Part shown: one piece after another, positions 50,706 to 61,755 of the stretch
How the letters are laid out: each line of letters starts with the position of its first letter
Numbering within the stretch: position 1 is the stretch's first letter
Assembly: GCF_022965805.1 (NCBI RefSeq)
Contig: NC_133106.1
Span: forward strand, 34,027,913 to 34,091,912
Reading direction: 5' to 3'
Source of the DNA: Primulina eburnea
Lineage: Eukaryota; Streptophyta; Magnoliopsida; Lamiales; Gesneriaceae
DNA length: 64,000 nucleotides
The notes under the pieces: model-generated
Databases searched by the model: none
What the model was told of the DNA's origin: nothing
The model's input: only the letters and a program-made list of their open reading frames with translations
Translations under genes and position numbers: made by a program

Positions 50706-51627
50706 TTGTGCACACTTACTTTATGTGTTGTGTGTCTTTTCTCCCTCATACTTCACATTAAGTTTAATCCTTTTTCAGTACCATTTTTAAGAAAACTGAT
50801 TTTGAAACAAACAAATACAATGAATTTCATGTATTTATCAAAATTTTGTTTCCAACATAGCCTAAACTTAATTTTGATTGTCACAGGTTCATTTTCATAT
50901 TTTAAATATTACATAAACTGTGGTTATGGACTCAAGTTCGTGAGTAACATTGATAAATTATGCTCTGAAAACGTATTAATAAATTAATTTTGCGACTAAA
51001 GGATAAATTATCACTAGATAGTCATTAGTGCATAGTCTTGAGATTAGATTTTTGTTCTTCGTTATTGAAAAAAAAAAAAAAAAAAACAAGTCCTTATTTC
51101 AAACTACCTAGATTGTTACAGATTTTAATTAGCTCACTTATCGAAAAAAAAGAGTTAATTAGCTCTGTATTAATTGACACTGCCTCTGCATGTTTGATAA
51201 TTACTCTGAGAAGCTTGATTGATTGATTTTCACCGAGTTCATTTTCCTTCTCTTTCCCCAAAGTCTGCCCTTCTTCTTCTTCTTCATCATCAAAAACTCA
51301 TACTCATTTTCTAATTCGAAAGATGACTTCATTTTTTATGTTGAGATTTGCTTTGCTTTTGTTTGTTGGGATCTCTTTATTTTTCGGGGAAGAAATATTA
51401 ACGTAGCTCAAACGGAGTTCGCGTGGGACAAGCCCCACACCCACCGCGATTTGGGTGGCATCGGCTCAGAACGAGGGCATGATGGCTTATTTTTATTGCT
51501 CGTTAGAGTCAGTTATCAACCTTCTGTCCAGTCTGTTTGATATAAAACAGAATTGGTTACTCAGCTCTATACTACTTTCCCTTAAACCCCAACTTTTTTC
51601 CCTCGTTCTCAACCTCAGCCGACTCCC

Positions 51628-53544
51628 ATGGCCGACGAAAACCTTCATTTCGAAGGAAACATGCGTGCCATTACCTGTTTCTCCGACCTTGGGTTGAACA
51701 AGAGCCTTCAAAACGGAATGTTACATCGTGGCTTCGAGAGTCCCTTCGGGGTTCAGAAGCGTGCGCTTCTCCCCATTATCAACAAAACAAATGTGGTGAT
51801 TGATGCTCCCGAACGTTCCGGACGATCCACAACTATAGCCATTGCTGTATGCCATTTCATCAGCTCCAACACCTCCGACCGCTCGGGGTATGATTTTTTT
51901 TTTGTCGCTCTGTGGATATCATAGCACTTGTAGTGGTTTATTGCCTTTTTTCGAGTGTTTCAATTACCAGTAGTTTCTATGAACTCTAGTTTACTGATTT
52001 GAATCTCGAAATCCTCGATCAATCAATGGACAGTAAAAATTACAGGAAAAAAAAGAAGAAACGCACAGTTTTTGGTTCGATTTTGAATTGATCTATATCC
52101 ACGGGATTTACTAAAATGATCGATCAATCCAGATGATACACACGACAACAATGATATGAATTCACTCAGATTATAGCTCTTCTTGTTGTTACTAAATTCT
52201 AATAAATCTTTTTTTGTTTTTAGTCCGAGAGCTTTAGTACTGTTACCTACCAGCAAATCAGCTTCCCACATGGAAGAACTGATTAAGGCAGTTGGCGCCC
52301 ATTCTAGAAACAACGTGTGCAACGTTGACAGGCGCAACCGCATGATCAAACGAGGGGTCGTACTCGGTTCTCCTGACCACGTTCTGGACACCTTTGAAAA
52401 GCAGCCTCTTGTGGCCACGTCAATCAGGTTTTTGGCGCTGGTTCGTAAGCTATTCTGATGTAGTTCCTCTTTGTTTTTTTATTTTGTTTTTATAAAACTA
52501 ATTTTACTTCCTGTTCCTTAGGATTGCTTTGATGACATGATTGAAAATGACCATTCAAATGAGCTAAAAGGCATACTCAGATGCCTTTCTCGGAAAATCC
52601 GGTTGCTCGTGATATCTAGAACTGATGTTTCTGGAGTTGCGGAGATGCTGGATTTCATGGGATTGAGTGACGCTCTGGTCATTCGAGCATATCGTCGTCC
52701 CGTATCAGTCATAGAGGTATTTGGAAGTATTTCCCAGAGTTATTTGTATGGATCTTGTGTTAACTCTTTTTTGACTTAATGACAGGGCATCCGTCATTTC
52801 TTTGTCCGCGAGCAGAAGGAGAAGCCTAAATATCATGTTTTGCTAGACGTGTTTCACGCTTTTAAAGTCTCCAAAATTATTATATTTCGCAACTCTAACA
52901 ATCAGGTTTAACTTTCTTTGCCAATGTTTTCAAATTTTTTAATATTTTTGTGAGTTATTGATCAATATTGTGTTGTGTTCTGTGGCAGGTTACTAGTCTG
53001 CGAAAAAAGATGCAAGCAAGTAACTTCGAAGTTTTAGAGATTAAAGGAAATACGTCGGCAGAGGAGTGTGATCGACGAATGAAAGAACTAGGCTTAAAGA
53101 AATTCCTTGTCACGACGGATGCTCTTGCGTCCGAACTTGTTGATGAGGAGGTTAGTTTGATTCTCTTTGTCATTAATATTATTTCATTCATTTATGAAGC
53201 TGTTTCTTAACTTTTGTTAGTCTTTGTAGGTTTCTTTGGTGATCAACTACGATCTTCCCGTCGACGCTCGGCAATACCTTCATCGCACCGGGTGGCATGG
53301 GCGCTTTTCTAGCTATGTAATTGATTTCCTTTTTTCTTTGTCTTGCTATCCAGTTTTGTTACTCTTATAGTAGTTGCTCAATATCCCAAGTCTAATGAAT
53401 GCATTTAACAATGATATACAGGTTACTGTTATAAATTTTGTTGGTGAAGAGGACTGGAAGCTGGTCCAATTGATCGAGAAGACCTACAAGATCAAGATTG
53501 ATCAAATGACACCGAACGTCTATGATGCTACTGTAAGGGACTGA
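51628..53544 (+). CDS. Divergent eIF4A/eIF4A-III-like protein lacking DEAD-box catalytic motifs
   Basis: Seven exons, 51628-51887, 52224-52440, 52522-52716, 52786-52905, 52989-53150, 53230-53316, 53422-53544; all GT-AG, all in frame, 387 residues (eIF4A is about 410). The whole two-lobe helicase order can be followed: FSDLGLNKSLQNGMLHRGFE, a retained Q-motif Gln in GVQKRALLPIINKTN, ALVLLPTSKSA, LDCFDDM, GIRHFFVREQKEK, KIIIFRNS, FLVTTDALASELVDEEVSLV, INYDLP and YLHRTGWHGRF. Catalytic motifs are changed: motif I GxGKT becomes SGRST (Walker Lys lost), Ia PTRELA becomes PTSKSA, TPGR becomes SPDH, DEAD becomes DCFD, SAT becomes SRT, ARG-D becomes ASELVD, HRIGRxGR becomes HRTGWHGR. ATP hydrolysis is therefore unlikely. 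LLPIIN and VINYDLP resemble eIF4A-III more than eIF4A. Introns are kept, so it is not a retrocopy. It could be a dead-helicase regulator or a fading duplicate; the open frame favours the first. Confidence 0.85.
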
Positions 53545-54495
53545 TTTTCGTGTTTAATACCATATGTTTAGGTTACGTTACGTATAATATTAATTAGATA
53601 TTTGTCCAGTGCTCCACACGACAGAATTTTGTTGTTTTAGAGTATCCAACCAGTATTTCAAGGGATGCTACTATAACTGTGGCAGACTATTTCTTAAAAG
53701 CAATAGAATGTCATAGCTGCTCGGAATGTATCAAGTAGTCGAGTCACGATCTTGAACCTCATCTGTTTTCTAGGAAATTAAAAAAATGGAAGGAGTAAAG
53801 TAGTCACAAATCAATTATGAGATCAAGCAATGAGGTTTTTAGGAAGATTGACAAGGAAATATAATCTGAGAACCAGTGGTACACAACCTCCTAGTTTGAG
53901 GGGTGGCTTGATTAGAACTCCAACTTACCTGCCTTGGGTGGTGAAAGAAGTTAGGCACATCTTTAGATTAAACAGGATAGGTTCACAATAATGTTGTCTT
54001 TTTGCTTACTTGATGAATCAACTAGCTTATGTCCATCTGTTGACAGTGAGAAATAGCTGCAACCTCTTATTGGCACACATACGATTTTCACAATCGACAA
54101 AAATAATTGCCTTTTAATGGTAATTCGTAAGTCATTCAAGGTCAACGAGTAAGGTGATTGAAGAAAGTACCTACAAACTGAGTGACAGCAGTAGTAAATT
54201 CATTCCCTGGATGTTGAACTGCATATTTTGTTTCATGCATGACATTACTTGCTCTAAGAAATACAAAATCTGATCCTCTGTATTGGGCATGAGCAGTCTT
54301 CGACTCCTTCTCATTAATTGAAGTAGAAACTGCAACTTTGTGTTTGCAGGATAATTTGGGTTTGTGCTGATGATGCTAGGACTGGATCGTACGGCAGGAA
54401 ATAGATCCCTATAGGATTTTTGGTCAATCTTTGACAAGCTACTCTTTTGATACACATGTCCTAATATACATGGTCTAAACAAGCATTTCTGGTAT

Positions 54496-54780
54496 TTGAT
54501 AGTGTTTACATGACATATATGATATTAACTTCTTTGAGCAAACATGCCTAGTTTGTGAAGGAACGCACTTATCTTGCTAATTAAATTACTCCCACACAAT
54601 ATACAAACCAAGCGTTTGCCAAAAAGATTGAAATACAGAATTTATGTAGGTTTTTAATATTTGTTTTCATTTTCAAAATTAATCGGACGTTTCCTAGAAA
54701 ATAAATTCAAGCACCCTTTTCATTAATTTTGAATTGGGCCATGGAGAATATAACTTTCGGATCATATATAAATATGGGCA
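54496..54780 (+). repeat. Duplicated segment right of the eIF4A-like gene
   Basis: Partner of 50159-50430, same orientation, so the eIF4A-like gene lies between two diverged direct repeats about 4.3 kb apart. Confidence 0.8.
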
Positions 54781-54952
54781 TGGTGATATAAATGGTTATC
54801 TAACCTTGGTTAACTTTTCAATTTGGAAAATGAGCTTTTGTAATGTATATTTTTGAAAAATGTTTGGACCGGGTCCAAACATTTTTAGGTATAAAACATA
54901 TATGTTTTTTTAACTTGAAGTTTTAAAAATTAAATCCGAACCGTTAACCAAA

Positions 54953-55428
54953 AATTTATATGTTCATGTAACTTGAAGTTTTAAAAAATTAAGTCCGAAC
55001 CAATTTAGATTATAAAGCTTAGAAAATATATTGATGTGAAATAATACATAGTAAAATGTATTAATTAAACAAATTAGGTAATTAGATAAGAAAATTGAAA
55101 AGTCACGTAAATAAATAAATAAATAAGACATTAATTAAGTAATAATTGAGAAGGGTAACCAAGTAAATTCACAATTGAAACTCATATATAAATTTATATG
55201 TTCATGTAACTTGAAGTTTTAAAAAATTAAGTCCGAACCAATTTAGATTATAAAGCTTAGAAAATATATTGATGTGAAATAATACATAGTAAAATGTATT
55301 AATTAAAAAAATTAGGTAATTAGATAAGAAAATTGAAAAGTCACGTAAATAAATAAATAAATAAGACATTAATTAAGTAATAGTTGAGAAGGGTAACCAA
55401 GTAAATTCACAATTGAAACTCATATATT
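54953..55428 (+). repeat. 238-bp tandem duplication, nearly identical
   Basis: Unit 1 about 54953-55190 and unit 2 about 55191-55428, period 238 bp, only a few differences seen (for example 'ttaaacaaatt' against 'ttaaaaaaatt'; 'taataattgag' against 'taatagttgag'). A partial third copy precedes them at 54912-54948. Confidence 0.92.
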
Positions 55429-55435
55429 TATAATA

Positions 55436-55485
55436 GTATATATAGGTATAGATATAGATAGATATAGATATAGATATAGATATAA
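55436..55485. repeat. (GATATA)n-type microsatellite
   Basis: Repeats of 'tagata' and 'tagatatagata' directly after the tandem duplication. Confidence 0.85.
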
Positions 55486-55529
55486 TCATAAAAGTCTGCT
55501 TTTTTTTTTTTCACTTTTTCCCACCTAAA

Positions 55530-56051
55530 TAGAGATGTAATCGAGTCGAGCCGAGCCGAACTCTTGAATGTTTGAGCTTGACTCGTTTATAATCGAGCCG
55601 AGCTCGAGCTTTATTTAACGAATATATGCATGGCTCGCGAGCTTATTCAAGCATTTATCGAGCCTAAACAAGCTCAATAAATATGAATTATACATTTAAA
55701 TTTTCATTAAATTAATTAAAAATAAATTATATATTTAAAGAAAAATACATTATTCTTATTAAAATTATTAAATTTATTATAATAAATAAATTTAATATAT
55801 TTTTCTATATATTTCATAAATATAATATGCAAAATCAATAAATCAAATATCAAAACTATTATTTTTCATCTAAAAGATTACTCATGAACTTATCAACGAA
55901 CATGTTCACGAGCTAACGAGCCGAATAGAATAATGTAAAGCTTGGGTTTGGTTTATTTATCTTAACGAGCCTCATTAAACGAACTTAAACGAGCTTTTAT
56001 CGAATCGAGTTTCGAATAGCTCTCAAACGATTTGATTCATTTACATCCCTA
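55530..56051. mobile_element. hAT-like non-autonomous element with 8-bp target duplication
   Basis: 522 bp, ends TAGAGATGTAAT and ATTTACATCCCTA (inverted), flanked by CACCTAAA at 55522-55529 and 56052-56059. Rich in 'cgagctcgag'/'gagccgag' words near both ends. No transposase. The 8-bp duplication and TA-G ends fit the hAT superfamily. Confidence 0.9.
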
Positions 56052-58107
56052 CACCTAAACACAAATACCATAAATAGAAATAACCTCAAATATGATGAAA
56101 ATATGAAGTCATCTAACAAAATATAGTCCCCTGAATTTAAATATATATAACCAGATTCCAGAACATATTTATTGACAATTGTGCCATCGGTTTCTGCATC
56201 AATTGTCATGTAATTTTTTTTATTTCTTTTTTTGTAAAAGTGACAGATCTAAATGCTTTTATCTTTCAGTTTCAATCAATATATCCACCTGCATGGCTGC
56301 ATGCAATTTCCAAAAAAGAAATTTCAATTTTCGGTGAAAAAACATTTTATAAAAAAATATCAAAATACGATGTAATATGAAAAGTAACCGATCAATATAT
56401 TGTCCAATAATATTATACTAGGAAAGGAAACCTCAATTCTTGAGGTGTCTCACCCATATTTATAGATCAACATATGATCATCTATATATTTTTTTAATAG
56501 GAAGTACACATGTGTTTATATTTGAGTAGGTCTTATTTAATAATTTGTTTTTTTGTTAATGGGTAATAAATAATTAAATATGAGTTAAAAAAGTAGTAAT
56601 TTTTTTCGTAATTAAATGATATAGCTAACAATAAACATTGCAAGTTTTTAAGGTATTAATAAAAAATAATCGTGTCAACTATATATGCTAAAGAAACAAA
56701 AATTGGGAGATAACTTGTGTCAATGTTAAATATGAGAAATGTGAAGTGAATTTTGTAATATATTAAAAAATGAGGTAAATTGGTTTATTTATGTGTGCTA
56801 TATTTGGATATTAGATGAAATGTTATATGTAGAAATTTATAAATTTAAGAGTTTGTAAATTTTGACATTTTAAGCATGTTAAAAAAGTGTGTACATATTG
56901 TAACGTATAAAAGTTTATTGCTTCTATTTAAAAACTGATTTATTTAACCAGAACAAATACTTTGAATATTATAGTTTTTGGTCAAAGCCATATGTATTAT
57001 GATTACAGTGATTTTTATTTTTATATTTGTAGTTACACAATCATTATTTCAAGTTGGAATTGCGCTTCAGAAAATAAAAAAAAAAACGCGAAAGTAGAAG
57101 GAATCTATAGTAGTGCAAATAGTTAGGAAAATGACTAAGTATGCTCGTATTAAAAGCTAGTCATATATCTACTCCGCAAATAGAGTATAATTTGATAATA
57201 GGATATCCATATTTAATTCATTGTAGCGCCTATAAGGTTTTCAAACCTAATAACATTATTGATGTTGGTAGATTTATGAATTTAGTAACTTGCATTTAAA
57301 TATTAACTGTGATATGATCTATTAAAAAATCAGTAAGAGCACATAAAACCTTAGTTTAATTAAAAAAATTGAAAACATGTTATTGTAGACAGGAGGATCT
57401 CAAAGATATATTGTTATTTATTTAAGAATTCAGTTGACATAGTTATGAATTTGGTAACCTCAATTTATAAAGATATTTAAACATGAAAGTTAATTTAATT
57501 CGTAAGACAACCGAATAGATTACTACAACGAGAGAATAATAAAAGTAATTAATTAAATTATATGAATAGAAGTTATTTGGAGTTCAGTATCATGTAATTA
57601 AAAAATGTTTATTTTTCAAATATAAAAGAATCGTTAAAAAATTTTAAAACAATTATATACAAAAATCTTGAATGCTTCGTAGAGATTACTAAATTTTTTA
57701 TACTTGAGCTTATGGACAGGAGCTTACTAAAAATTTTACACGAGCTTACTAAAATTATCATGTTTTCAATTTATAAACTGAAACTTCAAATATTTCGTTT
57801 AATTTTTCCCAAAAAAATACCGTATGCAGAACCATCTAAATTTCTAAACTGATTTAATTGACAAGACAATTGACACCGGTTCAATTGTACATATACTGAT
57901 ATTTATTATTTGATATATATCTTTATAATGTTTATTTTGGCCCGCGGCTCACTTAGCCGAATGTATAGAATGATACATGATATGAAATTCCAAACCGGTT
58001 CTGTCGCACAAACATGATTGATTTAACATATCACATAGGATTTTAAAACATTGCATAAAATAACACATGCAGGGAGTGAGATACTACTTCTTATATAAAA
58101 TGTTCAA

Positions 58108-58280
58108 GAGTAGGTTTCTCTCCCGAATCTTTATCTATGAGACGAGACAACTTTACTGATATTCACAATAAAAAGTAATATTCTTAGCATAAAAAATAAT
58201 AATTTTTCATGGATGATTTAAATAAAAAGTCTGTTTCACAAAATACGACTCGTGAGATCGTCTCACACAAATTTTTGTCA
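58108..58280 (-). mobile_element. GTCTCAC MITE, copy 8 (diverged)
   Basis: Reverse orientation, 'gagtaggtttctctc' to 'caaatttttgtc'. The left palindrome has decayed and the flanks no longer match clearly. Confidence 0.8.
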
Positions 58281-58477
58281 AAGATCAAATACTTCATTGT
58301 TAATTTTCTTACGGGCCCAAATCACCCTAAACCATCGCATGCAAGACAGTCTTTACCAGAAAAAGATTCTACCACCACAAATTGCGCAAAAGCAAATTCC
58401 TCGAACAACAGAATTTGAACAAATGAAAAGGATTCAAACAAGATTACCAGAGATCCTATTGAACGACTCAGATGGAG

Positions 58478-58529
58478 AACAAACCACTTATAATTCAAGA
58501 AAAATTCCTTCATCCAATCGTCTTCTTTT

Positions 58530-58593
<64 letters not shown>

Positions 58594-58643
58594 CAAACCA
58601 CTTATAATTCAAGAAAAATTCATTCATCCAATCGTCTTCTTTT

Positions 58644-58692
<49 letters not shown>
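58478..58692. repeat. 114-bp duplication containing (AT)n tracts
   Basis: A 55-bp unit starting 'aacaaaccacttataattca' at 58478 recurs at 58592 (period 114). Each copy ends in 'cttttcaat' and is followed by a long (AT)n run (58532-58591 and 58647-58692). Confidence 0.92.
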
Positions 58693-58696
<4 letters not shown>

Positions 58697-58852
58697 TTGA
58701 AACATCTTAACGAAGAAAAACAATAGACCCATAATAACTCATTGAAAATTTTAAAAATCACTTAATAATAAACATATCAGGAAAAAATGAGAAGCTAACA
58801 ACCATCCAAAAATTAATAACTCTGGCGTTAGGGATTAGCAATTGCCAGATTC

Positions 58853-61008
58853 CTAACCAGTCACCGAGCATTTCTTGTTAAATTCGTCATAAAGCTTCTT
58901 GTTCTCTGCGAGTTGGGCATCCGGATAGAAGGTGTCTGCGGTCAGAATATCAAAAAATTCAGGTCAAGTATAAGTGAAATTGAAAGAGCAACAGATGACA
59001 TGATGTTTACTGTCCAGATATACCTAAAGCAATCTCGGGATCAATTTCATCCTGAAGGGAGACTTTATGTGTGACTTGATCTTTCGGCTCCACCAGATCC
59101 AACTCTGGTCGAATGGCTGGGCACCCCTGGATAGATAAGAAGATGTATCACGAAAGAATTATAACTCCACGGACTTTAATATTTCTACAAGTAAACTAGA
59201 CTTGAAATTTGGACTCTCCGCCGCATAAGATTTTTATACGTGAGGTTTCAGAGCTCACCTGAAACTTTGCCTCTCGCAACTCAAAAAGATGCTCAATAGA
59301 GAGCTGGACCAATATAGTTCCTCCATGATGAATACCTCGTAATCGCTCAAATATGTCTGTCGGATGAAAAATCCAAAAGTGTGCCACTCAGAGATGCGTC
59401 ACGTCATTTGAAAGGGCACAACATAATAATGAAAAATGCATGTGTTATGGCATGCATACTTTTTACACCATCCAACCACACATTATGCAATAGCGGCAGT
59501 CATCAAATGTCAGACAATCCAACGTCACAAAATTAAAGGATTGGTTAGTTAAAGGAATTTTAGAAAACAAATTGTCTGCATTTTCATTCACTTCGAAATT
59601 CGGATTCCATTTTGCAATTAGAAATGTGCCCTCAGATATCCATAAAAAGGGTAAAACCCCAAAATGGAGACACAATAAGAATGATTCTGTGGCAACCACA
59701 GAATCATACCATGTCAAACATCAGATACCATCAACAAAAAAGAGAGACGATATGTAATCATCAACAAAGAAGTGAACCAGAGACCAGGGCAGTGGCCCAT
59801 AGTTTCTCACTTGTACTCCTCATGAAAATAGTTAGGGTTCGATCCCTCCCCCACCCCCTAGATTAGGGTTTAAAAAAAACAAACAAAGAAGTGAACCAAA
59901 CAAAAAATAGAAGCTAATATCAGATTAATGAAAAAGTAGAAGTGCCCCCCACTGCATAAAACTGCTCTGGCTAGTACCATGGAATTGCAGAGGAGAAAGG
60001 TCTTGCAGCGCAGAACCACACTCAGTAAGGAATCCAACAGCCACTTTAACATTTTCATAGATAGGTTTTTCCAACAGCAATGTTACCACCTCAAAAGCAA
60101 TAAGCTCGTGGGCTACTCGCTGGTTGACCAGGTGAGCAATAAATTTGACTGGAGCGACAAGTTCTCGCTGGTTGACCAGGTGAGCAAAAAGTTTGACTGA
60201 AGCGAGAAGTTGTGGCTGCCAAGAGAAGTTTCACCATAAGCAGACCTAACATTGTTTAAATAATGGAATTGGAACCAGTGAGAGAAACTGAAGTGCAAAC
60301 CTTATCATTGAGCTTAAATGCCCTCTGTAGCTGAAAAACAATCCTCCTCAACAAAAGATCACCAACTTCAGGGAACTTGGCATTAACAACAGCAACCAAT
60401 CCAGCAATCGCATCTGTGCTGGGTAGCCAAAGAATTTGACACTCCATGCATGAACGACAGAATAAACCCTTCCCTCGAATCAGATTCACAGCAAACAACT
60501 CCGGAATGATAATCTTAATATTAGTAGCAGCCACTCTATTCAACGAGAACGTCATACTCTTCCTCATTTCATCCCAAGTCATTCTCTGATATTCAATGGT
60601 GCTTTTAACTTGAATATCCTTCATCGTTGTGGCCAACATATGTGGTGTTATATAAACTCCTCCACTCCTCCCTGAATTAGCAGCTATGTCCCTGCCCGCA
60701 TTCTCATCGGGCTTTCCCACTTTATCGGCCTCACTCGGACTCGTGTCTCCCTCGTTTTTAGTCATAATTCGACTCTCTTCCATTCTCTCATCCATATTCT
60801 TCTTTTTCCGCTCCATACGTACATCGCCATCCTCATCACGCAGCGTTTCCCTTCCTTTCGTTGTGCACTTTCGCCACATTCTATTGTGATCTTTGCCATC
60901 ATACTCGGCAAGATGAGTTTTTTCACCCGATATCTCCCTATGCCGACCCCGACTTTCCTGTTTCTCATCCTCGCGTCTGCTGGAATCACTGCGACGAACT
61001 TTGCCCAT
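58853..61008 (-). CDS. CWC22-like protein, MIF4G region only (no MA3 domain)
   Basis: Five exons, complement of 58853-58935, 59024-59126, 59259-59356, 59978-60215, 60301-61008; GT-AG introns and frame all agree; 409 residues. N terminus (about 1-115) is charged (RRSDSSRREDEKQESRGRHR). From GGVYITPHMLA the CWC22 MIF4G fold can be followed: YQRMTWDEMRKS, TNIKIIIPELFAVNLIRGKG, LFCRSCM, LVAVVNAKFPEVGDLLLRRI, AHLVNQRVAHELIA, VAVGFLTECGSALQDLSP, FERLRGI, REAKFQ, then RPELDLVEPKDQVTH and LQDEIDPEIAL. It stops soon after (FNKKCSVTG), where full CWC22 continues into an MA3 domain and a long tail. A 48-bp in-frame duplication repeats AHLVNQR (see 60116-60211), and the segment after RGI is shortened and altered. 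In yeast and animals CWC22 is a spliceosome factor whose MIF4G domain binds eIF4A-III. Possibly a functional short paralog, possibly a decaying copy; introns argue against a retrocopy. An earlier in-frame ATG at 61068 exists but lies before the family start. Confidence 0.85.
59780..59881 (+). mobile_element. tRNA-derived SINE with perfect 17-bp target duplication
   Basis: About 102 bp in intron 3 of the CWC22-like gene (opposite strand), with A-box-like 'agtggcccatagtttct', B box 'gggttcgatccct' (59835-59847) and an A-rich tail. The duplication AACAAAGAAGTGAACCA is perfect at 59763-59779 and 59882-59898, showing recent L1-type target-primed insertion. Confidence 0.85.
60116..60211 (-). repeat. 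48-bp in-frame tandem duplication inside the CWC22-like exon
   Basis: Units 60116-60163 and 60164-60211 ('ctcgctggttgaccaggtga...'), five or so differences. Each encodes 16 residues ending in AHLVNQR; the frame is kept. Confidence 0.93.
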
Positions 61009-61611
61009 TCTTCGATGCAACAACCCCTGATTCCCTGAAACCACAAAAAACTTTTGGAAAAAAAACACCCACAGATCAGAGAGTGGAGGAAAGGTGTAGC
61101 TGCTTTCGGGGGAGAGGCTTGTTTTGATCTTTTGGACGGGATATATATATTCTAATATTTTTGATATGCTTTGGTATTTTGAAATGGTTGTTGATTTAAA
61201 TTCGCTATCATCTTTTTGTTATTTTTGATAATACAGTGTGTTTGATTATGAGATATATTCGGTCAAGATTTTAGAAGAATTGATAAGGCGTATCTTGATT
61301 TATCATATGTCATATTATTCTTGATTAGTAGGAATATGGAAAAGTGTTCAGGTTTGTGTTGCTAATTTCCTAAAACTTTATGATCGATAACGAAAGAAAA
61401 TATAATTTCTATATTAAATTTATTCTTCAAGATATATCTTCTTGAGGATATGATATTTAATATTTATTATGATTTTGTTTTCTTAAATAATTTATGTTAA
61501 GATTTTATTATGATATAATTTCTTCTTTAAATTTAATTTTCTATAGATATTATATTTAAGATAAAGATATTCTAGATATAATATTTATAATAATGATTTA
61601 ATGAGATATTA
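61009..61611. other. 5' flank of the CWC22-like gene
   Basis: Contains the presumed promoter and leader (61009-61140), then AT-rich sequence that may be the start of the LTR-like segment to the right. Confidence 0.45.
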
Positions 61612-61755
61612 ACTGTGGAACGGGTCAATCTTACCCATATTCACAATAAAAAGTAATACTTTTAACATAAAAAATAATACTTTTTCATTGATGACCCAAA
61701 TAAGAAATCCGTCTCACAAATACGACCCATGAGACCGTCTCACACAAGTTTTTGC
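61612..61755 (-). mobile_element. GTCTCAC MITE, copy 9 (left end lost)
   Basis: Starts within the family at 'aactgtggaacgggtcaatc' and runs to the intact right end 'cacacaagtttttgcc'. Confidence 0.85.

Larger units (their letters stand above)
47387..51627. other. Intergenic, repeat-bearing
   Basis: Holds a Helitron-like element, duplicated segments, a CACTA end and a SINE-like sequence (listed). At 49201-49335 on the minus strand an exon-like open stretch (FIVHLHSSAEEALEIAQASL) ends in a GT donor; it could be a gene fragment, family unknown. The CT-rich stretch 51230-51300 is probably leader or promoter of the next gene. Confidence 0.5.
53545..58852. other. Intergenic between the two converging spliceosome/EJC-related genes
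   Basis: 5.3 kb without a supported gene. Contains the second duplicated segment, a 238-bp tandem duplication, a hAT-like element, MITE copy 8 and an AT-microsatellite duplication (listed). 56060-58100 is AT-rich with nothing recognised. Confidence 0.6.

Noticed and set aside
51223..51540. 105-residue open frame before the eIF4A-like gene
   Set aside because: CT-rich leader-like sequence, no family; the helicase-like protein begins cleanly at 51628.
54171..54482. 103-residue minus-strand open frame between the two spliceosome-related genes
   Set aside because: No recognised domain, low-complexity end, no splice support; kept only as intergenic.
58252..58726. Open frames with long IYIYIY tails
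   Set aside because: Translation of (AT)n microsatellites.
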